Shown one piece after another: positions 37,462 through 45,901 of a DNA stretch of 51,122 nucleotides (the first letter of the stretch is position 1; each line of letters opens with the position of its first letter). Below the pieces are notes generated by a model that saw only the letters and a program-made list of their open reading frames with translations, did not search any database and had not been told where the DNA came from. This DNA comes from an uncultured Bacteroidales bacterium (GTDB taxonomy: Bacteria; Bacteroidota; Bacteroidia; Bacteroidales; Bacteroidaceae), in the NCBI GenBank assembly GCA_902801475.1, contig CADCIO010000018.1, positions 1 through 51,122 on the forward strand, given 5' to 3'. The position numbers and the translations under genes were made by a program.

Positions 37462-37500
37462 AGCGTCCAAGACGGAATCCTATTTCTCGTCCTGGACGCT
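37462..37500 (-). terminator. Terminator of the alpha-glucan cluster
   Basis: AGCGTCCA(A)GACG (37462-37474) pairs with CGTC(C)TGGACGCT (37488-37500), one mismatch; on the minus strand TTTATTTATG follows. It lies 18 bases past the GH57 stop codon. Confidence 0.75.
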
Positions 37501-37518
37501 TCGTATTGTTATCAAGAG

Positions 37519-38979
37519 TTACTTCTTCTTCGGAGTGGCTTTCTTTGGAGCTGCAGCCTTAGCAGGAGCCTTCTCCTCCTTCTTCACGGCTTTTGCCTTA
37601 GGAGCCGCCTTCTTGACTGGTTCTTTCTTGGGAGCAACAGCCTTTTTGGCAGCAGGGGCTTTCTTGGCTGGTGCAGCCTTAGGTTCCGGCTTCTTCTCTT
37701 CCAGTTCCGTAGGATTGTACTTCTCCAGTTTCTTGCGCAAACGCTCGATTTCCTTGTCCTTGGCAGCCAATTCGTCACCCTGGTTCTTGATCATGGTGAT
37801 GAGACCATCAATCTCTTCGTTGTCGGCACCTCCGTAAAGGTTGTTGACACGAGAAATGAAGTCACCAAGGATGTTCATATAGTTGGTGAATGCATCGTAT
37901 GGACTGTCATAGATGCCACGATACTGGTAACCAGGCTTGGTAGTCATGAAACGGAAGTTGTTGGATGCCTGGAGAGAATCCCAGTCCATCTGGATACGAC
38001 GGTCGCCACAGACACGTACGCGATCTGCCACGCTATAGAGCTTGTTGAAGGCTTCGCGCTGCATCACGTTACCGAGCCAGCAGGAAGTATCACGTTCTTC
38101 GTCCACCCAAGAGATGTTGTAAGGCACTTCAATCGCACCTACGCTCTTCTCCTCGCAGAGGTCAGAAGGAAGGGCGAAGCCAATACCACGATCTCGTGCC
38201 AAGGCAGGAATAGCCTTGAGGAAATCGAGGATGCCACTCTGAAGAGGATGGAAAATACCAAAGGTCACCAACTCACCAAAGATGTTGATGAAGTTCTCCC
38301 CTTCTGGTGTGGAAGCAATCCAGTCAAGCCACTGGTCTGCCATGATAGGATTGGAGGTGAAACGTTCTGTGATATCCTCAGAGAGATTGATGTCACGCAA
38401 GAGAAGCTTGAGGCGTGGGTCAGTCGCACAATGATAAATGTAATGTGGAGACTTCCAACCCAGCACTTGCTTGGCACCTTCTGTCAAGATGCCCTTGAAG
38501 CCCATCGATGCAACCTGTGCACCAATCTCGTCATTGTAGATGAGAGAGGAATTGCGGAACACTTTTGGACGCTTGCCGAAGAGTTCCTTGATACGGTCAC
38601 TCATGCGTTTCACTTCAGCAGCAAAACTCTCTTCGTTGGCAAGAGAAGCTAGTCCGTGACTATAAGGTTCACAGAGGAACTCCACCTGACCTGTGGAATT
38701 GATTTCCTGCAAAAGGTCAACCACTTGAGGTGCATGGAACTCAAGCTGCTCCAGTCCACAGCCAGACAAAGAGAAGGCAACCCTAAACTCTGGGTAATCC
38801 TTACACATCTGGATGAGTGTCTGAAGAGCCGGCACATAACTACGTTCTGCTATATCGTTGATGGAACGCTCATTCTCGTAGTCATCATAATAGTAATGGT
38901 CGCGACCGATGTCAAAGAAACGGTAGCGTTTGAGATGGACAATCTGGTGTATCTCAAAATATAGACAAATCTTTTTCAT
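37519..38979 (-). CDS. GH57 family alpha-glucan hydrolase/transferase with lysine-rich tail
   Basis: A 486-residue glycoside hydrolase family 57 protein. It opens MKKICLYFEIHQIVHLKRYRF, the family's first conserved block. GQVEFLCEPYSHGLASL (97-113) carries the conserved glutamate region, and FRNSSLIYNDEIGAQV and ISWVDEERDTSCWLGN follow. Relatives act on amylopectin- or glycogen-like chains as amylases, branching enzymes or 4-alpha-glucanotransferases; the exact reaction is not fixed here. A short coiled-coil (about 395-425) precedes a 57-residue C-terminal tail made of PAKKA-, PKKE- and KAAAPKK-type repeats, strongly basic and histone H1-like, which is unusual for this family. There is no signal peptide, so it should be cytoplasmic. 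It is third in a cluster with a GT4 synthase and a debranching enzyme, 24 bases after the synthase. Confidence 0.9.
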   Translation of the reverse strand: MKKICLYFEIHQIVHLKRYRFFDIGRDHYYYDDYENERSINDIAERSYVPALQTLIQMCKDYPEFRVAFSLSGCGLEQLEFHAPQVVDLLQEINSTGQVEFLCEPYSHGLASLANEESFAAEVKRMSDRIKELFGKRPKVFRNSSLIYNDEIGAQVASMGFKGILTEGAKQVLGWKSPHYIYHCATDPRLKLLLRDINLSEDITERFTSNPIMADQWLDWIASTPEGENFINIFGELVTFGIFHPLQSGILDFLKAIPALARDRGIGFALPSDLCEEKSVGAIEVPYNISWVDEERDTSCWLGNVMQREAFNKLYSVADRVRVCGDRRIQMDWDSLQASNNFRFMTTKPGYQYRGIYDSPYDAFTNYMNILGDFISRVNNLYGGADNEEIDGLITMIKNQGDELAAKDKEIERLRKKLEKYNPTELEEKKPEPKAAPAKKAPAAKKAVAPKKEPVKKAAPKAKAVKKEEKAPAKAAAPKKATPKKK

Positions 38980-39003
38980 GATTCTATGATCTTATTTGTT
39001 AGT

Positions 39004-40281
39004 TTAATGTAAAAATCCTCCGTGATAAATGCACTCATCGTAGAGTTTGCGGATGCGGTGTCCCACTTTCACCCAAGTGATTTCTGCCACTTCCTTGAGA
39101 CCTTCATCACGCAGATAGGTGTGCAGACCCTCGTTGGTGCAGAGAGAATAGATGGCATCTGCCATAGCGTTGATGTCCCAATAGTCCACCTTGATGACCT
39201 TGTCGAGAATCTCGCCACAACCAGATTGCTTGGAGATGATGGATGGCGTACCACACTGCATCGCTTCCAGTGGTGCAATGCCAAATGGTTCTGACACGGA
39301 TGGCATGACAAACACATCGGATGCCTTGTAGCACTCGTACACCTGCTTGCCTCGCTGGAAACCTGGGAAGTGGACACGGTCAGCAATGCCTTTGGCAGCT
39401 GCGAGGTCAACCATCTCCCAGTACTTGTCACCGGAACCAGCAAAGCAGAATCGGATGTTCTTAGAACGCTTGCACACCAAGTCGGCAGCCTCCATGAAGT
39501 ACTCTGGACCCTTCTGCATGGTGATACGTCCCAAGAAGGTAACAACCTTCTCCTTACCATTGTCCACACGTGGAATATCCAGATACTCCTGTGGCAATGG
39601 ATAAACGGCATTGTGCACGGCAAAGCACTTGCGTGGATCCTGATGATATTCGCGAATGACCGTCTGACGAGTCAGTTCCGACACACACATGATGCAGTCA
39701 GCATGATCCATACCGTTTTTCTCGATGGAATAAACCGTAGGATTTACCTTACCACGAGAACGGTCGAAGTCGGTGGCATGCACGTGGATGCACAATGGCT
39801 TGCCACTTACCATCTTGGCATGAACACCAGCAGGATAGGTCAACCAGTCGTGCGCATGGATGATATCGAACTGTTCGGAACGTGCCACTACTCCTGCAAT
39901 GATGGAGAAGTTGTTGATTTCATCGTGCAGATTGCCAGGATAACCACCAGCAAATTCCATGCATCCCATATCGTTGACATTCATATAGGAGAAGTCGGCA
40001 TAGATATGGTCACGGAAGTTGTAGTATTCCTCAGGAGTCATGTAATCAGGGATGCGACTCTTCACATAGTTGTAGTCGTGTCCACGATATACAATAGGCA
40101 CCTGATTCATACCGATGATACGAAGGAACTTCTCTTCTTCGCCACAAGGCTTAGGAAGGCAAAAAGTGATTTGTGCATCGGGTTGACCTTCAACCATTCC
40201 CTTGGTGATGCCATAGGAAGCGACTGCCAATCCACCATAAATCTTAGGAGGGAACTCCCAACCAAACATTAAAACTTTCAT
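39004..40281 (-). CDS. Glycogen synthase-like GT4/GT5 glycosyltransferase
   Basis: A 425-residue retaining glycosyltransferase with a GT-B fold. It opens MKVLMFGWEFPPKIYGGLA, the glucan-binding KxGGL-like loop. The middle region has DIIHAHDWLTYPAG, and the C-terminal half FLGRITMQKGPEYFMEA (GT motif binding the sugar nucleotide) and SVSEPFGIAPLEAMQCGTP (EX7E). Relatives in Bacteroidetes act in glycogen synthesis from UDP- or ADP-glucose. A purine-rich GGAGGACAGAGGT sits just before the ATG, one of the few Shine-Dalgarno-like sites here. It lies between the debranching and GH57 genes. Confidence 0.9.
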   Translation of the reverse strand: MKVLMFGWEFPPKIYGGLAVASYGITKGMVEGQPDAQITFCLPKPCGEEEKFLRIIGMNQVPIVYRGHDYNYVKSRIPDYMTPEEYYNFRDHIYADFSYMNVNDMGCMEFAGGYPGNLHDEINNFSIIAGVVARSEQFDIIHAHDWLTYPAGVHAKMVSGKPLCIHVHATDFDRSRGKVNPTVYSIEKNGMDHADCIMCVSELTRQTVIREYHQDPRKCFAVHNAVYPLPQEYLDIPRVDNGKEKVVTFLGRITMQKGPEYFMEAADLVCKRSKNIRFCFAGSGDKYWEMVDLAAAKGIADRVHFPGFQRGKQVYECYKASDVFVMPSVSEPFGIAPLEAMQCGTPSIISKQSGCGEILDKVIKVDYWDINAMADAIYSLCTNEGLHTYLRDEGLKEVAEITWVKVGHRIRKLYDECIYHGGFLH

Positions 40282-40295
40282 ACCTCTGTCCTCCG

Positions 40296-42239
40296 TTAAT
40301 AGTTATAGAATTTAGAAAGAACCTTATTCACACGCAATACAGCAGCCACATTCATAGCAAATGAGAGGGCGCCACGACCGCTGAACGGCGGGTTACCATC
40401 GAAGAGTTCTGGCAAAGTGCCGATTCCATGATAGTTCATTTCTTCCTCGAAGCCCAAGAAGCAACGGTCAACCCAAGAAAGACCACTACGCTTATAAATC
40501 TTGAGGCAGGTTTCGAGATAGAAGCCCGACAGCCAAGGCCAAACTGTTCCCTGGTGATAAGCGGCATCACGCTGAACCTGACCACCCCAATAAATCGGGT
40601 TGTAAGCACCAGACTTTGGAGAGAGAGAACGCATGCCCTTAGGAGTGAGCAACTCTTTGGTACAAATATCAAATATCTTCTTGCGCTCAGGAGTAGTAAG
40701 TGGACTGTACTCCAAAGATGAGGCGATCAACATATTAGGACGAACCTCCCATGAGATGTAGTCCTCATCGACATAATCCAACAAATAGCCATGCTCATTC
40801 AAGAAGGTCTCCTTGAATGACTGACCAGCCTTTTCTGCCAATTGAGTATATACTCCAGCCTCCATATGACGTCCTTTAGCCATCAGCATCTCTGCATTGA
40901 ACATCAAGGCATCATACCACAAAGCATTGATTTCCACCACATAACCAGAACGTGGCACAACAGGTGAGCCATTTATCTCAGAGTTCATCCATGTTACAGC
41001 ATGTTCGCGGCCATTGGTATAGAGCAATCCGTTGTCGTGGAGCAAAAGATTGGGGTGCTTGTTCTGACGGATAAAATCAACAATTTGATTGACCAGCTTC
41101 CCATACTTCTCATTGGCAGCCTCAGCACCAACAAGGCGAGCATATTGCTGGATACACCACACTGCCCACAAAAGGACATCTGGCTTGTCCAACTCATACA
41201 TCATGATGTCAGATTTTCCTTTCTCCATGAAATCGGTCAACGCCTTGATGGCCGTCTTCATGGCTTTCTCAAAGTACTCCACTTCATCAATCGCCAAAGT
41301 AAGACCAGGCAGAGAAACGAACATGTCACGAGCACGACATTTGAACCAAGGGTAACCAGCAATGATGTAGGTTTCACCATCCCGCTCATAGTGGAATTGG
41401 TGAGCGGCATTGACCAAACATGACTGGAAGTTAGTACGTGGCACATGCACGTCATACTCATGGTCGAAGATCTTCTTCATCTGATTGGTCTTCAACTCTT
41501 TCAATCCTGCGGCAAACACCACGCTCTCTCCCTTCTTGATGTCGAATTCGAAGTAGCCCGGCACGTACAAATCCTCCTTGTATTCATAACCCAGTTCCTG
41601 TTCCTTCTGGTACTCGATGCCACGATACCAAGCAGGTTCGAACACAAACTCGTTCTTCTTGTTGAGTTGCATCATCAGTTCAGGATAGCCTGGGTACATA
41701 CAGGTCTTAATGCCGTTGTCAATCACATCATACTTTCTGTTGGCTCCTGCATTCTCATGCGTACATTCCTCCACACTGCGGAAGGCAAGGAAAGGACGCA
41801 AACGAAGAGTAGTAGCAGAATGAGCATCAAGGAGTGTGTAACGAATCAAGATGCGGTTCTCAAAATGCTGAAAGACCTTCTCCTTCTTCAGGATCACACC
41901 ACCTACACGATAGATGGTCGTCGGCAGTTTTTCCCACTCACACGAACGGATGTATTTATGTCCGTTAGGACTGAACACATTGCCCGAATACTTGTGCAGT
42001 CCAAGATTGAACTGCGCACCATGCTGGATGACGGTCTCGTCGAGTGATGAAAGCAAGACATGATTCTCGCCATCCAGTTCTTTGACAGGAACTACCAACA
42101 AACCATGATACTTACGCGTATTGCAGTCCACAATGGTGGAGCAAGAATACGCACCAGACCTATTTGTCCGCAATATCTCTTTAGGCAGAGATTCTTGCAG
42201 ATTGGTCATTTGGGCTTTATCAAAATGCAAATAACTCAT
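40296..42239 (-). CDS. Glycogen debranching enzyme (amylo-alpha-1,6-glucosidase)
   Basis: A 647-residue GH133-type protein. The N-terminal GDE_N-like domain contains NRSGAYSCSTIVDCNTRKYHGLLV, the usual opening. The catalytic (alpha/alpha)6 domain has AGYPWFKCRARDMFVSLPGLTLA and TPEGMRSL-type block LLTPKGMRSLSPKSGAYNP; YHQGTVWPWLSGFYLET carries a conserved acid region. It removes alpha-1,6 branch stubs during glycogen breakdown. It is the first gene of debranching-GT4-GH57, and so the cluster covers both synthesis and trimming of branched alpha-glucan. Its 5' region is shared with the divergent Crp/Fnr regulator. Confidence 0.93.
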   Translation of the reverse strand: MSYLHFDKAQMTNLQESLPKEILRTNRSGAYSCSTIVDCNTRKYHGLLVVPVKELDGENHVLLSSLDETVIQHGAQFNLGLHKYSGNVFSPNGHKYIRSCEWEKLPTTIYRVGGVILKKEKVFQHFENRILIRYTLLDAHSATTLRLRPFLAFRSVEECTHENAGANRKYDVIDNGIKTCMYPGYPELMMQLNKKNEFVFEPAWYRGIEYQKEQELGYEYKEDLYVPGYFEFDIKKGESVVFAAGLKELKTNQMKKIFDHEYDVHVPRTNFQSCLVNAAHQFHYERDGETYIIAGYPWFKCRARDMFVSLPGLTLAIDEVEYFEKAMKTAIKALTDFMEKGKSDIMMYELDKPDVLLWAVWCIQQYARLVGAEAANEKYGKLVNQIVDFIRQNKHPNLLLHDNGLLYTNGREHAVTWMNSEINGSPVVPRSGYVVEINALWYDALMFNAEMLMAKGRHMEAGVYTQLAEKAGQSFKETFLNEHGYLLDYVDEDYISWEVRPNMLIASSLEYSPLTTPERKKIFDICTKELLTPKGMRSLSPKSGAYNPIYWGGQVQRDAAYHQGTVWPWLSGFYLETCLKIYKRSGLSWVDRCFLGFEEEMNYHGIGTLPELFDGNPPFSGRGALSFAMNVAAVLRVNKVLSKFYNY

Positions 42240-42296
42240 AGTTTGTTTTTTAAGGTATTATTGCTTTTAGAATTTTTAGCGTTAGTTTTGACTTTT

Positions 42297-42304
42297 CAAA
42301 TTTA
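42297..42304 (-). promoter_or_regulatory. -7 element of the alpha-glucan cluster
   Basis: Plus-strand CAAATTTA reads TAAATTTG on the minus strand, 57 bases before the debranching-enzyme start; a partial -33 (GTTG) is 20 bases further upstream. Confidence 0.5.
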
Positions 42305-42415
42305 GGGACTTTTTTTGGTGTACACAACCTTTCTTCGTTTTTTTTCAAAAAAAAGTTGCACAAAAACAAAAAAAACGCGAAAAACATGCTAAAAAGCAGA
42401 AAAATCAAAGAAAGT

Positions 42416-42447
42416 TTTGTTTAATTTATAACTTGTGTGTAACTTTG
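42416..42447 (+). promoter_or_regulatory. Promoter of the Crp/Fnr regulator gene
   Basis: TTTG (42416-42419), 20 bases, TAACTTTG (42440-42447): a full -33/-7 match, 24 bases before the ATG at 42472. Confidence 0.8.
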
Positions 42448-42471
42448 CATTACAAAATTGTTTTTAAGGTA

Positions 42472-43176
42472 ATGAAGAAGAAAGATGTAGCTGTCATGAC
42501 CAATGCTGTGGACAGTCTTCAGGATATCATGCAGATGCTTTCACCCAAAGAACAGCAGGAGTTGAAAGATCACATGTCCATACAACATTTCAAAAAAAAT
42601 GAAACACTTTACCAAGAAGGTGAAGTGCCTCAGATGTTTCATTGCCTCATTAGCGGAAAGGTGAAGATTTATAAGGATGGCATTGGAGGAAGAACCCAAA
42701 TTGTGCGTGTTATCAAGCCTGTTGAGTATTTCGGTTACCGTGCCTACTTCGCCAATCAGAACTACGTGACTTCAGCTGCAGCTTTCGAAACCAGCACCGT
42801 CTGCCTCATCCCCATCGAGATGATAGAGAAATGGATGATGGAAAATAATCATTTGGCGCTCTTCTTCGTTCGACAGTTAGCTGTGGAAGTAGGTAATTCT
42901 GATCAGCGCACCGTCAACCTCACCCAAAAACATATCCGTGGACGTTTGGCTGAGTCTCTCATCTTCCTTCGCGACAACTATGGACTGGAAGAAGACGGAG
43001 CAACTCTCTCCATCTACCTCTCTCGTGAAGACCTTGCCAACATGTCAAACATGACCACATCGAATGCCATCCGAACGCTGTCGGCATTCGCACAAGAAAA
43101 GATTATCGCCATCGATGGAAAGAAAATCAAGATCATCGACGGCGAAAGTCTGGAAAAAATCAATAAGATTGGATAG
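42472..43176 (+). CDS. Crp/Fnr family transcriptional regulator
   Basis: A 234-residue regulator. The start at 42472 (MKKKDVAVMTNAVDSLQDI) is preferred because the promoter's -7 box lies inside the longer frame. Residues of about 30-145 are the cyclic-nucleotide-binding fold (YQEGEVPQMFHCLISGKVKIYKDG). Residues of about 155-225 carry the Crp HTH (RGRLAESLIFLRDNYG, YLSREDLANMSNMTTSNAIRTLSAFAQEKII), with the recognition helix MTTSNAIRTL. The effector pocket lacks an obvious cAMP signature and no Fe-S cysteines are visible, so the signal is unknown. Being divergent from the alpha-glucan cluster, it may regulate it (inference). It converges on the lipid-kinase gene with one base between stops. 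Confidence 0.9.
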   Translation: MKKKDVAVMTNAVDSLQDIMQMLSPKEQQELKDHMSIQHFKKNETLYQEGEVPQMFHCLISGKVKIYKDGIGGRTQIVRVIKPVEYFGYRAYFANQNYVTSAAAFETSTVCLIPIEMIEKWMMENNHLALFFVRQLAVEVGNSDQRTVNLTQKHIRGRLAESLIFLRDNYGLEEDGATLSIYLSREDLANMSNMTTSNAIRTLSAFAQEKIIAIDGKKIKIIDGESLEKINKIG

Positions 43177-43177
43177 T

Positions 43178-44122
43178 TTATTCTGGCGACACTATTGGAA
43201 CGATAAAGTTCAGTGCCTCCTTTTCTATGCCTATCTTCATGGGCGTAGGATGCTTGGACTGCAATACAACACCATCCAGAGACACCAACGCCTTGTCGAT
43301 TTCGTTGACAATCACTTGACGTGCACGATACGGATGCACATTCTTATAGTTGAGGAAGCGTCCCTTACCCAACAGCCAAAAGCCTTCAAACAATTGCCAC
43401 CATTTCGGACGGGTGATGAGCGAGAGATCCAATAGTCCGTTGTAAGGAACAGAGTTAGGCGTCTGCCCATAACCATGACAATTGCCGATGCACACGGACA
43501 TGAATTGCTCCACCACATCTTCCGTCTCAATCTTAAAGGAGAAACCATATTGCTTGCGCTCGAAGATGCGACTAATCAGCGCTGGGATGATGGAGAGTTT
43601 CCGTGAGCCAATGATATGGGTGGCATCATTGGTGGTCTTGATGAGTCGTGCGCCAAGACCCATATTGATGCAGTTCAAGAAATAGCGTCGTTGAGGGATA
43701 TTATCGTCCTGATAGGTGCAACGACCCACATCTATCTTTCTGACATTACGTGCAATAATGCTGTCAATCATCACCTTGTAATCATCCACCGATACGCCCC
43801 AGAAACGAGCGAAATCATTCGCGATGCCGTTAGGGATATTGGCAAGGGCAAAATCCTCGGGCAAAGACTCACGGTACTGCATGATGGCATTGACCGCGCG
43901 ATTGAGAGATCCATCGCCACCCACCACAACGATGGTGCTGTAGCCGTTCTCACACATCATCTTCGCCAACCGCTCCACGGATTCAGGAGTCTCCGACTGC
44001 AAGAAGTCATACTGCACTCCCCTCCTCTCCAGATACTTACGGATCTGCTCCCAACGCTTCTTCGACTTGTCAAAGCCTGAATGCGGATTGTAGATTACAC
44101 CTATGCGATTTGTTGCTTCCAT
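43178..44122 (-). CDS. Diacylglycerol/lipid kinase family protein
   Basis: A 314-residue member of the DAGK catalytic family. It opens RIGVIYNPHSGFDKSKKRW, then VVVGGDGSLNRAVNAIM (the GGDGS nucleotide-binding loop) and ANIPNGIANDFARFWG (equivalent of the GTGNDFAR motif). Relatives phosphorylate diacylglycerol, sphingoid bases or related lipids. The C-terminal half has the beta-sandwich YNGLLDLSLITRPKWWQLFEGF. Its ATG is 22 bases inside miaA's 3' end, so the two are translationally linked. The lipid substrate is not predictable. Confidence 0.9.
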   Translation of the reverse strand: MEATNRIGVIYNPHSGFDKSKKRWEQIRKYLERRGVQYDFLQSETPESVERLAKMMCENGYSTIVVVGGDGSLNRAVNAIMQYRESLPEDFALANIPNGIANDFARFWGVSVDDYKVMIDSIIARNVRKIDVGRCTYQDDNIPQRRYFLNCINMGLGARLIKTTNDATHIIGSRKLSIIPALISRIFERKQYGFSFKIETEDVVEQFMSVCIGNCHGYGQTPNSVPYNGLLDLSLITRPKWWQLFEGFWLLGKGRFLNYKNVHPYRARQVIVNEIDKALVSLDGVVLQSKHPTPMKIGIEKEALNFIVPIVSPE

Positions 44123-44850
44123 AATTCTTTCACTTGTTCAATACGTTCCTCCATCGGCATCTCCACACTGAGCCAATGAATCTGAATGCCACGACGTTCC
44201 TCCATGCCACGAAACCAGGTCATCTGCCGTTTGGCAAACTGATGAATGGCTATCTCCAGCAGGGACACCATCTCGTCATACTGAAGGTCACCCAACAGAT
44301 AGAGCGTGACGTACTTATATTCGAGTCCATACCTGATGAGCCGCTCTGTGGACACTCCCCTATCAATGAGCCTCTTCACCTCGTCAATCATGCCTTCTTC
44401 CAAACGGGCACGCAGACGCCGACTGATCTTCTCGCGACGGAGATTACGACTGATGTCCAGTCCAATGATGAGGGAGTTGAAGGGCGGGAACTTTCTCCCG
44501 TCGAACTCATATCCTTTGATGACACTCTCGATATACATGCCCGTTCCTCCACAAAGGATGGGCGTTTTTCCTCTCTCCGTAATATCTGCATAAGCGTCCA
44601 GAAAACCTTTCTGCCACTCATACACGTTGTATCTCGTTCCTGCCTCGGCGATGTCTATCAGATGGTAAGGAATATCCTTGTCCTTCACATGATAATCCGC
44701 CAAGTCCTTCCCCGTGCCGATGTCCATACCGCGATACACCTGACGGCTGTCCGCACTGATAATCTCCCCATCCATATCATAAGCCAACTGTGCAGCAAAA
44801 GTGGTCTTGCCACAAGCAGTCGGTCCTAATATCGTCAGCAGGTTGTTCAT
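44101..44850 (-). CDS. miaA: tRNA dimethylallyltransferase (compact MiaA)
   Basis: Adds the isopentenyl group to A37 of tRNAs reading UNN codons. P-loop GPTACGKT is at residues 9-16, with SADSRQVYRGMDIGTGK (the conserved catalytic-Asp block) and the YHLID and GGTGMYIESVI blocks. At 249 residues it lacks about 50-60 residues relative to ordinary MiaA (about 300-310): the region between GGTGMY and the C-terminal KRQMTWFRG is shortened, missing the usual RIQRALEV segment. The C-terminal motif KRQMTWFRG is intact. Bacteroidetes commonly have a second short paralog, so this may be MiaA2. It is third in nhaD-pfkA-miaA-lipid kinase. Confidence 0.85.
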   Translation of the reverse strand: MNNLLTILGPTACGKTTFAAQLAYDMDGEIISADSRQVYRGMDIGTGKDLADYHVKDKDIPYHLIDIAEAGTRYNVYEWQKGFLDAYADITERGKTPILCGGTGMYIESVIKGYEFDGRKFPPFNSLIIGLDISRNLRREKISRRLRARLEEGMIDEVKRLIDRGVSTERLIRYGLEYKYVTLYLLGDLQYDEMVSLLEIAIHQFAKRQMTWFRGMEERRGIQIHWLSVEMPMEERIEQVKELWKQQIA

Positions 44851-44879
44851 GTTAGAGGTGGGAAGTTAGAGGTAAAAGG

Positions 44880-45857
44880 TTAGATGGACAGTTCGTCCAG
44901 CACCCTGATCAGTCCCTTGTTCAATCCCTTGTCTGAGCGGATGGCGTCAGAGAAAGGCACATACACCACTTGGTCGTTGCGGATGCCAATCATCACATTG
45001 CGCTGACCGTCGAGGATGGCGTCGATCACACCGGCACCCAATCGGCTGGCAAGGATGCGGTCGCGGGCAGAAGGTGAACCTCCACGCTGCAAGTGTCCCA
45101 AGATGGATACACGCACATCATACTGTGGGTATTCCTTCTTCACACGGTCGGAATAGAACATCGCACCGCACTTCGGGCTTTCGCTCACAATCACGATGCT
45201 GGAGTTCTTGCTCTTGCGGATGCCTCGTCCGATGAATTGCTCCAGCTGGTCGGCATCCGTGTTATCCTCTGGAATGATGGCAGCCTCGGCACCGCTGGCA
45301 ATGGCACTGTTCTGCGCCAGATAACCTGCATCACGACCCATCACCTCCACGAAGAAGATGCGCTCGTGCGAGTTGGCAGTGTCGCGAATCTTGTCCACAC
45401 ACTCCACGATGGTGTTCAGCGTCGTGTCGTAACCGATCGTGAGATCTGTGCCATAGAGGTCATTATCAATCGTGCCAGGCAAGCCGATGCAAGGCACATC
45501 ATATTCCTGTGCAAAAGTACGCGCTCCGGTCAATGAGCCATTGCCGCCAATCACGACCAAAGCATCTATACCCTCCTTCTGCATCGTCTCGTATGCCTGC
45601 TTGCGTCCCTCGGGCGTCATGAAGGCCTTACTACGAGCACTCTTCAGGATGGTGCCACCACGAGCGATGATGTTGCTGACACTCTCGGTGGTGAGTTCCT
45701 CGATTTCTCCATTCATCAGTCCCTCATATCCACGATAGATGCCCTTCACACGGAATCCTTTGCAGATAGCGGAACGTGTCACGGCACGGATAGCGGCATT
45801 CATGCCAGGAGAATCACCTCCCGACGTCAAGATGCCTATGCAATTGATTTTACCCAT
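44880..45857 (-). CDS. pfkA: ATP-dependent 6-phosphofructokinase
   Basis: Phosphorylates fructose-6-phosphate in glycolysis. At 325 residues it is the usual bacterial length. [14 protein letters not shown] (13-26), PGTIDND (127-133, catalytic Asp131), [36 protein letters not shown], and [14 protein letters not shown] match the PFK-A family. The nucleotide loop reads GGNGSLTGA (104-112), with Asn106 in place of the Asp that coordinates Mg-ATP in well-studied PfkA enzymes; Gly107 and Gly128 keep the ATP-type rather than pyrophosphate-type residues. The start is at a normal [14 protein letters not shown]. It lies between nhaD (44-base gap) and miaA (29-base gap). Confidence 0.93.
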   Translation of the reverse strand: MGKINCIGILTSGGDSPGMNAAIRAVTRSAICKGFRVKGIYRGYEGLMNGEIEELTTESVSNIIARGGTILKSARSKAFMTPEGRKQAYETMQKEGIDALVVIGGNGSLTGARTFAQEYDVPCIGLPGTIDNDLYGTDLTIGYDTTLNTIVECVDKIRDTANSHERIFFVEVMGRDAGYLAQNSAIASGAEAAIIPEDNTDADQLEQFIGRGIRKSKNSSIVIVSESPKCGAMFYSDRVKKEYPQYDVRVSILGHLQRGGSPSARDRILASRLGAGVIDAILDGQRNVMIGIRNDQVVYVPFSDAIRSDKGLNKGLIRVLDELSI

Positions 45858-45901
45858 ATATAGTTTAGCGTTTAGTTTTTAGCGTTTTTCTTATATATAT
45901 A

